11,515 nt of DNA, taken from positions 1-11,515 of the forward strand of contig JASLGJ010000050.1 in NCBI GenBank assembly GCA_030150085.1, given 5' to 3'. The DNA comes from Candidatus Elarobacter sp. GTDB lineage: Bacteria; Vulcanimicrobiota; Vulcanimicrobiia; Vulcanimicrobiales; Vulcanimicrobiaceae. A model generated the notes under the pieces. That model was given only the letters and a program-made list of their open reading frames with translations, had not been told where the DNA came from and searched no databases. The position numbers and the translations under genes were made by a program. Positions 1 through 6,028 of this stretch are shown piece by piece; within the stretch, counting starts at the first letter, position 1; the number at the start of each line of letters is the position of its first letter.

Positions 1-220
1 CGCGATCGCCGAGGGCGTGAAGACCCGCGGCGGCGAGATCGTCGGCGAGCTGGAGAAGCTCGGCAAGCGCCGCCTGGCCTACGAGATCGACGACGTCCGC
101 GAGGGCTACTACGTCGTGATGAAGTTCAAGAGCGAGCCCGACGGCGCCAAGGAGCTCGAGCGCCTGATGCGCCTCAACGAGTCGGTCCTGCGCGCGCTGG
201 TCATCCGCCAAGAGGACTGA
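1..220 (+). CDS. rpsF: 30S ribosomal protein S6 (partial, 5' end outside window)
   Basis: C-terminal part of ribosomal protein S6, which binds 16S rRNA together with S18 in the platform of the small subunit. The reading frame is open from base 2 to the TGA at 218-220, giving 72 residues of a family usually near 95-100 residues. The visible part carries the S6 hallmarks: a Lys/Arg-rich segment ending LGKRRLAYEI, then the strand with EGYYVVMKF, and the closing helix and strand LERLMRLNESVLRALVIR. An internal GTG at 17 could be taken for a start, but the family match continues upstream to the window edge. ssb follows 97 bp downstream in the same direction, the usual S6-SSB gene order. Confidence 0.95.
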   Translation, partial: AIAEGVKTRGGEIVGELEKLGKRRLAYEIDDVREGYYVVMKFKSEPDGAKELERLMRLNESVLRALVIRQED

Positions 221-306
221 CCCCGCGCAGGGTTCTCTCCGCAGGGTGACACGCATCTGGCACCGTCGGCGGTCATCATCACTACCGTAACGTCAGCAGC
301 AGAGTC

Positions 307-311
307 AGGAG
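307..311 (+). promoter_or_regulatory. Ribosome binding site of ssb
   Basis: AGGAG lies 6 bases before the GTG at 318. It supports the GTG as the ssb start; the resulting N-terminus, MAGSFNRITLVGNLT, is typical of SSB. Confidence 0.75.
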
Positions 312-317
312 TCAGCC

Positions 318-800
318 GTGGCCGGTTCATTCAATCGCATCACCCTGGTCGGTAACCTCACCCGCGATCCGGAGATCCGGTACGTCGGGTCGGGCGCGGC
401 CGTCACCAAGTTCACCCTCGCGGTCAACCGCCGCTCCAAGCAGGCGGAAGAGACCGACTACATCGACTGCGTCGCCTGGGACAAGCTGGCCGAGACCTGC
501 AACACGTACCTGAAGAAGGGCATGAGCTGCCTGGTCGACGGCCGGCTCTCGATCCGCTCGTACGAGACGAAGGAAGGCGAGAAGCGCAAGGCCACCGAGG
601 TGGTGGTGAACACCATGCAGATGCTCGATCGCGCGGGTCGCGGCGGTGGCGGTGGCGACATGGGCGACGAGGATGGCGGCGGGCGCAGCTACCAACGGCC
701 GCGGGCGACTGCGCCGGCGGGCGGTGGTGGTGCTGGAACCGGTGGCCCTAGCAGCGGTGGCGGATTCAACGACGATTTCGAGGACGAGATCCCGTTTTAG
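318..800 (+). CDS. ssb: Single-stranded DNA-binding protein SSB
   Basis: Binds single-stranded DNA during replication, recombination and repair, and recruits partner proteins through its C-terminal tip. Of 160 residues, about 4-104 form the OB fold, beginning FNRITLVGNLTRDPEIRY and including the conserved DYIDCVAWDKLAE with Trp54. A Gly-rich, low-complexity linker (about 108-150) follows, then the acidic tip DDFEDEIPF at 152-160, matching the conserved interaction peptide. Length is normal for a bacterial SSB. The start is GTG with AGGAG in front. It lies downstream of rpsF on the same strand and is probably co-transcribed with it. The expected rpsR is not present after it; the next genes are the TIR cassette. 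Confidence 0.97.
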   Translation: MAGSFNRITLVGNLTRDPEIRYVGSGAAVTKFTLAVNRRSKQAEETDYIDCVAWDKLAETCNTYLKKGMSCLVDGRLSIRSYETKEGEKRKATEVVVNTMQMLDRAGRGGGGGDMGDEDGGGRSYQRPRATAPAGGGGAGTGGPSSGGGFNDDFEDEIPF

Positions 801-820
801 CTGTTTAGCGTCTTAGCGGT
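797..820 (+). repeat. Three tandem 8-bp repeats beginning TTAGC at the ssb stop
   Basis: TTAGC recurs at 797, 805 and 813, exactly 8 bases apart, as TTAGCTGT, TTAGCGTC and TTAGCGGT. The first copy overlaps the ssb stop codon. A weak hairpin (GCGTC at 808-812 with GACGC at 829-833) overlaps it but has no T-run, so it is not a convincing terminator. Function unknown; three short copies may be chance. Confidence 0.4.
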
Positions 821-1055
821 TGACTTCTGACGCGACTCTATTCGGTTCACGGTGCCGTCGCTGTTCTAGCGGTACGCCATTGATACACCGCTCCAGGGCA
901 CGACGACAATGACAATGTAGCAAACTTGTCGACGGAACGGGTGGACGTTCGATTCGCGAAAGCGGTCCGGGCGGTACCACGGAGAACGGCTTCGTTAGCC
1001 CGATCATAGTTGAATAGCTTCAAGCAACGGCGATTGGTACCACAGGGAGAACGAC

Positions 1056-1544
1056 ATGGCTCGCAGGGTATTTTTTAGTTTTCACTACGACCGCGACGTT
1101 CGGCGAATTGTCCAAGTCCGCAACTCGTGGGTTATCCGACCTGGGGACCAGGCCCAGCCCTTCTACGACAAGGCGGAGTTCGAAGAGGCCAAAAAGCGCG
1201 TCGGCGGTATCGAGAAGTGGATCGAGGAACAGCTTAAAGGTACGGCCGTGACCGTGGTGCTTTTCGGTGCGGAGACGTACAGCCGCCCTTGGGTTCTCCA
1301 CGAGATCAAGCGAAGCCGCGAACTCAATAAAGGGATTCTCGCCATTGACATCCATGGCGTTAAGGATCCGCAATTAGGAGCGGATGTGCAAGGCCGTAAC
1401 CCGCTGGATTATGTGACCGTAGACCGGAACGGCCGAAAAGTTGCGTGCAGCAGCATCTACAGCAGCTACGATTGGGTGCGCGACAATGGCTATGCTAATA
1501 TGCCGGCTTGGATTGAGGCAGCGGCTCAGGCTGTCGGCCGCTAA
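1056..1544 (+). CDS. ThsB-like TIR-domain protein (putative defence sensor/NAD-dependent signal enzyme)
   Basis: A 162-residue protein that is almost entirely a TIR-like domain of the ThsB/DUF1863 (MTH538) type. The first strand is RVFFSFHYDRD (4-14), followed by VRNSW (21-25), then TAVTVVLFGAETYSRPWVLHEIKRS (63-87). Glu83 sits in the W-x-x-x-E position that is catalytic in TIR NADases and in ThsB. The C-terminal stretch SSIYSSYDWVRDNGY also resembles ThsB. In Thoeris, ThsB senses phage and makes a cyclic or conjugated ADP-ribose signal from NAD+; the same job here is inferred. The ATG has AGGGAGA 6-7 bases in front. The next gene begins 3 bases after its stop, so the two are surely one operon. 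Phage trigger and product are unknown. Confidence 0.88.
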   Translation: MARRVFFSFHYDRDVRRIVQVRNSWVIRPGDQAQPFYDKAEFEEAKKRVGGIEKWIEEQLKGTAVTVVLFGAETYSRPWVLHEIKRSRELNKGILAIDIHGVKDPQLGADVQGRNPLDYVTVDRNGRKVACSSIYSSYDWVRDNGYANMPAWIEAAAQAVGR

Positions 1545-1547
1545 ACG

Positions 1548-2711
1548 GTGAGTCTCTACGAGGTCGCGATCCTGGGCAGTGCTACGTTGGCTGATCGCGA
1601 GATGTTGAGCACGACGTTGCGCGGCATGGTGGAAGACTTCGGTTTAGTTCTCGGAAGCGGCATTAGCGTTCACGATGGATCAACGGTCAACGCTCGGGAC
1701 AAGCGAACAGCATTCGCCGCCATCTATTTCGGCGGAACAGATGTCACGATCGATCTTGACGCATTGCAGGAGCTAGTAAGCTCGAATGTTCCTATCATTC
1801 CAACTGTCCCAGCGAACGGCGATTTTGGAAGCCAGATACCCAGCGTAATCCAGGCCGCCAACGGACTAAGGCGGCGCAACGACGATCCGTGCATGACCGA
1901 ACTGGCCGCCGTATTGCTTGAGTGTCTTGGGTTGCTGCGACAGCAGCGCCGCGTGTTTATTAGCTACCGCAGAATTGAGTCCCGAGCAACAGCCTTGCAG
2001 CTTCATGACCTGCTTGCCGCACGCGGGTTCGACGCATTCTTAGATACACACGACATTCGCCCAGGTGATCCGTTCCAGGATGTCCTATGGCACCGGCTGG
2101 TCGATTCTGACGTGATGGTGATGTTAGATACTCCGGCCTACTTCGAGAGCCGATGGACACGTCAAGAGATCGGACGTGCGCGCGCAAAGGACATCCAGGT
2201 CCTGCGCGTTATATGGCCGGGACATACGCCCACCAAGCTTATGGATCTAGCCGAAACGATCTATCTCGATGCCGGACAGCTTAAGGGACCGGACGGACCG
2301 ATCGAAGACGCGACGGCAGATATGGTCGTTCTCCGTGTCGAACATCTCCGAAGTCGAAGCATCGCTGCGCGCTACATGTCGATCACCGGAAAACTGAAGG
2401 CCGATGTCCAGAAGATCGGCGCGACTGTTGAAGGCGTGGGTGCCTACAGAGCAATAGCGGTGCGCTTGTTAGACGGCCGGAAAATTTGGGCGTATCCAGT
2501 CGTAGGAGTTCCCACTGCTGAAATCTTGAATGACGTGGCTGAGAAGGCGCGGCGAGCTGATCAGTATGAATTGCCGGTGGTCGTTTACGACCACGTCGGC
2601 ATTCGGGACGCCTGGAACGCGCATCTACGATGGTTGGACGAACACATCCGTGTGGTGCGTGCGATCAAGGTTTCTGAGGCGGGTTGGCAACTCGCAGAGC
2701 TGGATCGTTAA
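1548..2711 (+). CDS. Large protein with a central TIR domain
   Basis: A 387-residue protein in three parts. Residues about 1-130 form an alpha/beta-looking domain (strands YEVAILG, AAIYFGG, VPIIPTV) that I cannot assign. Residues about 134-225 are a TIR domain: RRVFISYRRIES, then GFDAFLDTHDIRPGDPF (BB-loop region), SDVMVMLDTPAYFESRWTRQEI with the putative catalytic Glu207 in W-x-x-x-E, then VLRVIWP. Residues about 270-387 are a further alpha/beta region ending in HLRWLDEHI and SEAGW. No signal peptide or membrane segment is visible, so it is probably cytoplasmic. The GTG start lies 3 bases after the upstream stop without a clear Shine-Dalgarno sequence, suggesting translational coupling. It could be an NAD+-consuming effector or a second signal producer; the sequence does not decide. 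Confidence 0.85.
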   Translation: MSLYEVAILGSATLADREMLSTTLRGMVEDFGLVLGSGISVHDGSTVNARDKRTAFAAIYFGGTDVTIDLDALQELVSSNVPIIPTVPANGDFGSQIPSVIQAANGLRRRNDDPCMTELAAVLLECLGLLRQQRRVFISYRRIESRATALQLHDLLAARGFDAFLDTHDIRPGDPFQDVLWHRLVDSDVMVMLDTPAYFESRWTRQEIGRARAKDIQVLRVIWPGHTPTKLMDLAETIYLDAGQLKGPDGPIEDATADMVVLRVEHLRSRSIAARYMSITGKLKADVQKIGATVEGVGAYRAIAVRLLDGRKIWAYPVVGVPTAEILNDVAEKARRADQYELPVVVYDHVGIRDAWNAHLRWLDEHIRVVRAIKVSEAGWQLAELDR

Positions 2712-2713
2712 GC

Positions 2714-3361
2714 ATGGGTGAGGCTATCTTTCTTTCTGCTAGTGTCCCCGACCCGAGACAGAGCCCCGAATACGCTGCAACCGCTGACACCGTGTCGATC
2801 GCGGCCGCAGTGTCGGCGTTGGTCTACGTCACGCTCGGGCGACGCATGCTTATCTGGGGCGGCCACCCTGCAATCACGCCGATGATCTCGGTTGTTGCGC
2901 AGGATATCGGAGTTGATTACGGGAGTTGGGTTCGTCTCTACCAGTCACGACATTTCGAAGATGAATTTCCTGAGGACAACGAGCGCTTTCAAAACGTCGT
3001 CTACACCGACGACGTGGGAGGCGACCGAGAGAATAGTCTCTTAGCGATGCGCGAGCGGATGTTCTCTGATCAAGAATTCAAGGCCGCCGTCTTCATCGGC
3101 GGCATGGGCGGCATCGTTCAGGAATTCGAGCTATTTCGGCGCCTTCAACCGAACGCTTCTGTTGTGCCCGTCGCTTCGACGGGTGGGGCGACACTCGAAG
3201 TAGCATCGCAAGCTGGCTTGCTTTCAGGCGATCTGGCAGAGGAATTAGACTACGTTGCCTTGTTCCATCGACACCTTGATGTCTCTGTTTATGAAAAGCG
3301 CTTTTGGAGCCTAAAAGAGCAGCCGATAATCACCGAAGAGCGCTTCTGGCGTCTTATATAA
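2714..3361 (+). CDS. Stand-alone SLOG-domain protein (putative nucleotide-signal binder)
   Basis: 215 residues, essentially one SLOG (SMF/LOG-like Rossmann) domain, probably of the SLOG cluster 3 type. It begins AIFLSASVPD (4-13), has MLIWGGHPAITPMI (45-58) with the Gly-Gly-His-Pro motif, and AAVFIGGMGGIVQEFELF (124-141) with the Gly-rich loop and Glu137 expected for the nucleotide-binding site. SLOG domains bind or process nucleotide-derived ligands; in ThsA the SLOG domain senses the TIR product. Here no SIR2, transmembrane or nuclease domain is fused. I chose the ATG at 2714, two bases after the upstream TAA, because the family match begins there; an in-frame ATG at 2684 would overlap the TIR gene by 28 bp. 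It is the last gene of the three-gene operon. Confidence 0.85.
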   Translation: MGEAIFLSASVPDPRQSPEYAATADTVSIAAAVSALVYVTLGRRMLIWGGHPAITPMISVVAQDIGVDYGSWVRLYQSRHFEDEFPEDNERFQNVVYTDDVGGDRENSLLAMRERMFSDQEFKAAVFIGGMGGIVQEFELFRRLQPNASVVPVASTGGATLEVASQAGLLSGDLAEELDYVALFHRHLDVSVYEKRFWSLKEQPIITEERFWRLI

Positions 3362-3892
3362 ATTGCGCAATACGGAGACTCAGTCTACGACGCGCGTCAA
3401 CCACCCGGCTCGATGCTATCTGGGACTGCCTGTAACTGCAGCGGATAGTCTGGCAGTGCGAATATCTCCTCCTACAAATTCATGCCGCCGACGACCGGTG
3501 CAGACGCAATGCACGCCGGCGTCGGATTCCGACGCAACGGGTCGTGGTCGAGGTATAAGCCTTCCAGCACGAAGTTCGTTCAACTATCGTAGTCGGAGAC
3601 CAGTAACTCTGAGCGCGGAACGGTCAGGGCAAGGACGCGCTCCGTTATCCTGCGCTGCGGGCACATGTTAGGCGCGCGCAACTGGGATCCGCTCAGGGCT
3701 GAAGCTAACCCAGAGGGGTGCGGCCAGCAGCGGGCGACCCATGCGTCTAGCGAACTCGCTACTATCCCAGGCATAGGGGCGTGTATGCGCGTTTCTGTGG
3801 CTTCGCTCCAAGTGCGCGTTGTACGCGGCCGTGTTCAGCCATGGTTGGAGGTGTTGTTTCGCCAGCGAGGAGGCGGTCCGCGATGGCGTTCT
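3362..3892. other. 531-bp gene-less stretch between convergent genes
   Basis: Short open frames here (for example 3363-3671 and 3665-3973 on +) encode Arg/Ser/Pro-rich translations with no recognisable motif and look like chance. Visible structure is limited to a 10-bp palindrome just after the SLOG stop (ATTGCGCAAT, 3362-3371) and a 7-bp perfect hairpin with a 3-base loop at 3519-3535. Neither has a following T-run, so no clear intrinsic terminator is present. The stretch may be the decayed junction of an inserted segment, but no direct repeats or mobile-element genes support this. Confidence 0.5.
3519..3535. repeat. Short perfect inverted repeat (hairpin)
   Basis: GCGTCGG, ATT, CCGACGC: a 7-bp perfect stem with a 3-base loop between the convergent SLOG gene and the minus-strand gene at 3893. 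It could be a weak bidirectional terminator, but it lacks a T-tract on either side. Confidence 0.35.
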
Positions 3893-4786
3893 TTAAGTGT
3901 TTCGCAGATGTTCCTTACTATGCGCGACGAACGCAACTTCACGCCCTGGAGCCTTCAGTTCCGATTCCAATAGCTCAATATTCCCCTTCGAAATTTCAAA
4001 AGGAAGCGCTACGAGTTTCTTCAGCTCAAGCTTGGCCGTGTGCTCAATTACAGCTGCAAAGCCAGTAGCAATTGTTTCGAGCACTCCCTTCTTATATTTG
4101 AGCCGATTTACACGCATATGCTCCTCGTACTCGTGCAACAGCCACTCTAGCTCTGCGGCGAGCTCTTCTGGGGAGCTATCAGACTTGGAGATCGTGCTCA
4201 TCCAGTGGCGCAACGCCACGAGCTTGCGCCTTGCGACCGAATCACTCCTAAACGCCATAAGTTCTTCCAATGAGGTTGTCTCAGAAGGAACTGGCATAGA
4301 CCTAATAGTTACCCGATGTACGTCGCCCAATGTCATTGGGATCGTACCTTGCCATTTAACTAGGGGGGACGGCTCGCGAAGCGAAACAGCAGTGACAGAG
4401 TCTGTTCTTCGAAATGACTCACACTCCATTCGGCAAATAACGTCACTAAGCGCATCCAGCATATCGCGCACGGTGCACGGACGCGAACTATCTGCTCCGG
4501 GTTGGATAAGAATTTTTGCGTTAGGATTATTATCAGGAATTAATACAAGTCGGCCGCCTTCGAGCCGAACATCTTTGATGTTTATTGGTACCGATGCAGC
4601 GCCGTATACTCGCTTGACTATGCCCAGATCGCTCAACCAATCGAGGTCGGCTGCCAACGCAGGATCGCGATCCCGAAAGCTCCATTCGCCTTCATCGTGT
4701 ACGACCGCAATCTCATCCATCAGTAGTATCCAGCTCTTGAGATGGATTAAGCTGTTCTCATCACCAACGCCGACGATACTATTCAT
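3893..4786 (-). CDS. Unrecognised 297-aa protein, helical C-terminus
   Basis: I do not recognise this protein with confidence. The N-terminal part (about 1-170) mixes predicted strands and helices (IHLKSWILLMDEIAVVHDEG; LEGGRLVLIPD). The C-terminal part (about 172-285) is strongly helical and charged, with ARRKLVALRHWM, SPEELAAELEWLLHEYEEHMR and LLESELKAPGREVAFV. No signal peptide or membrane helix is clear. The start is taken as the ATG at 4786 because GGAG at 4793-4796 lies 6 bases upstream; a TTG start at 4798 would put that site inside the gene. The opposite strand is also open over most of this length, but its Ser-rich product has no protein-like pattern. Base composition is A/T-richer than the flanks, as in the TIR/SLOG cassette, so it may have arrived with it, although it points the opposite way. 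Confidence 0.75.
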   Translation of the reverse strand: MNSIVGVGDENSLIHLKSWILLMDEIAVVHDEGEWSFRDRDPALAADLDWLSDLGIVKRVYGAASVPINIKDVRLEGGRLVLIPDNNPNAKILIQPGADSSRPCTVRDMLDALSDVICRMECESFRRTDSVTAVSLREPSPLVKWQGTIPMTLGDVHRVTIRSMPVPSETTSLEELMAFRSDSVARRKLVALRHWMSTISKSDSSPEELAAELEWLLHEYEEHMRVNRLKYKKGVLETIATGFAAVIEHTAKLELKKLVALPFEISKGNIELLESELKAPGREVAFVAHSKEHLRNT

Positions 4787-4929
4787 GCTCTTCTCCAATC
4801 TCTACTTGCGCCTACATTAATCCTCTATTTAGGGCGCTCCTCGGATAGCGCGCTACTGCTCGATTCACCACGATTTGTCGCTGCACTGCTGGTTGGGCTC
4901 CGTTTAGACCGATCCGCCACCGTGGTACA

Positions 4930-5079
4930 TTAACTGCCGCCGCCCACTCTGCCTATACGAACGGTTCGCTGGCCGTCCTCCTGGGTGAGTGGCGGGGACC
5001 CATCCAGATTGGTCGGCTCCAGCCACATCGAGTCGTACACACGCTCGTGATCGCCGCTCGCGATTGCGTCGGCAATCAT
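4930..5079 (-). pseudogene. Possible small ORF or C-terminal remnant of a lost gene
   Basis: A 49-codon frame (MIADAIASGDHERVYDSM to RIGRVGGGS) with a protein-like composition; 36 of its 49 third codon positions are G or C, as expected of real coding sequence here. It fills most of the space between the 3893-4786 gene and the ArsR gene, and its first ATG overlaps the ArsR start on the other strand. The frame remains open upstream, but there the opposite-strand ArsR gene explains the sequence. It may be the tail of a gene cut off by a rearrangement, or a genuine small protein. No family recognised. Confidence 0.3.
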
Positions 5080-5410
5080 GGCTAACCAATCTCCGAAGGT
5101 TGATCCTTCCCTCGACCTCTCCTCTATGGCGCTGTTCGCTGCGACCCGCCGTGGGATCATCGATCGGCTTGGGCAAGGGGACGCGTCGATCACCAGTCTC
5201 GCGGATACGTTCCAGATGACGTTGACCGGCATGAAGAAGCAAGTCGAGGTTCTCGAGCGGGCCGGACTCGTCGTCACGCACAAGGCCGGACGGGTGAGGA
5301 CCTGCAAGCTCGGAAAACGCGGTCTCGAGGCGGAGGCCCGGTGGATCAAGGCGCATCGTAAGCCTTCGAGGCCCGCTTCGAAGCATTGGACGAAATCATC
5401 AGCGAAATGA
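5078..5410 (+). CDS. ArsR-family transcriptional regulator, frameshifted near the 3' end
   Basis: A small winged-helix DNA-binding protein of the ArsR/SmtB superfamily, of the type that sits in front of SRPBCC genes. As read it has 110 residues, with LFAATRRGIIDRLGQGDASITSLADTFQMTLTGMKKQVEVLERAGLVVTHKAGRVRTCKL forming the DNA-binding domain (about 19-78). After His93-Arg94-Lys95 the as-read tail (PSRPASKHWTKSSAK) is unlike the family. The -1 frame starting at 5362 reads AFEARFEALDEIISEMKQ and stops at 5416-5418, exactly the helical tail expected after WIKAHRK. One base therefore appears to be missing near 5357-5362, by mutation or sequencing error; the repaired protein would have 113 residues. 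The DNA-binding domain is intact. It probably controls the SRPBCC gene that follows. No metal-binding Cys cluster is visible. Confidence 0.85.
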   Translation: MANQSPKVDPSLDLSSMALFAATRRGIIDRLGQGDASITSLADTFQMTLTGMKKQVEVLERAGLVVTHKAGRVRTCKLGKRGLEAEARWIKAHRKPSRPASKHWTKSSAK

Positions 5411-5425
5411 AGCAGTAGGAAAGCG

Positions 5426-5929
5426 ATGAATCAGCAAGTCAACAATGCAGGTGCTGGGCGGAACCGTACGTCGGTCGAGCGCAAAGGGGATCGCGAGCTC
5501 GTCGTAACGCGGACATTCAACGCGCCGCCGAGCACGGTTTACAAGGCGTGGAGCCAGCCCGAGCTGTTCCAGCGCTGGTGGGTGCCGAAATCGGTATCCG
5601 GCGTTTCGCTCGTATCGTGCGATATGGATGTCCGTACCGGCGGAAAATATCGGCTGGAATTCGGTACCGGCGATACCGACACCATGGCCTTCCACGGCAA
5701 GTATCTCGCGGTGGTGCCGAACGAGCGCATCATCTGGACTAACGACGAGGGCGAAGACGGCGCGGTCACGACCGTGACCTTTGAAGACCTGGGCGGGAAG
5801 ACGCTGATGAAATTTCACGAACTGTATCCGTCCAAGGAGGCCCTTGAGGAAGCGCTACAAGGCTCGGCGGCCGGATTGCCGGAGCAACTAGAGCAGCTCG
5901 ACGAATTGCTTTCCAGCATAGGCGCGTAG
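5426..5929 (+). CDS. SRPBCC / AHSA1-like (START-like) domain protein
   Basis: 167 residues with an SRPBCC fold of the Aha1-C-like (AHSA1) group, a helix-grip fold with a hydrophobic ligand cavity. Landmarks: LVVTRTFNAPPSTVYKAWSQPELFQRWWVPK (25-55) with the Trp-Trp pair, MDVRTGGKYRLEF (67-79), FHGKYLAVVPNERIIWT, TTVTFEDLGGKTLMKF, and a C-terminal helix ending LPEQLEQLDELLSSI. The ligand is unknown; bacterial members are usually called activator of Hsp90 ATPase-like by homology only. AGGAAA about 5 bases before the ATG overlaps the stop codon of the frame-repaired ArsR gene, so the two form an operon. The first 20 residues are longer than in many relatives and look disordered. Confidence 0.9.
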   Translation: MNQQVNNAGAGRNRTSVERKGDRELVVTRTFNAPPSTVYKAWSQPELFQRWWVPKSVSGVSLVSCDMDVRTGGKYRLEFGTGDTDTMAFHGKYLAVVPNERIIWTNDEGEDGAVTTVTFEDLGGKTLMKFHELYPSKEALEEALQGSAAGLPEQLEQLDELLSSIGA

Positions 5930-5980
5930 CGCGGTCGGTGGACTCGCTCCGGCAACGTCTGCTCTTGGGAAGTGACTCCA

Positions 5981-5997
5981 CCGGCCTTTCCGGCCGG
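5981..5997. terminator. Hairpin between convergent genes (possible bidirectional terminator)
   Basis: CCGGCC, TTTCC, GGCCGG: a 6-bp all-G/C stem with a 5-base loop, lying between the ends of the SRPBCC gene (+, ends 5929) and the nucleotidyltransferase gene (-, ends 6029). The location suits a shared terminator, but there is no T-run on either side. Confidence 0.35.
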
Positions 5998-6028
5998 AGC
6001 TGGGCTCAAAACAGTGAGCGCCAGGCAC

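Noticed and set aside
808..833. Possible ssb terminator (GCGTC / GACGC stem)
   Set aside because: Only 5 bp of stem, a 16-base loop and no T-run.
3640..3680. GTTAGGC near 3667-3673 resembling one half of an integron attC core site
   Set aside because: No matching upstream half-site at a suitable distance, no second copy, and no integrase in the window.
3665..4068. Overlapping + frames (3665-3973 and 3781-4068) in the gene-less stretch
   Set aside because: No ribosome site, unusual Arg/Cys/Ser content, no recognisable motif, and they run into the opposite-strand gene.
3897..4820. A 307-codon open frame on + opposite the 3893-4786 gene
   Set aside because: Its translation is Ser-rich with no domain-like pattern, whereas the minus strand gives balanced, helix-forming sequence and a ribosome site before its ATG.
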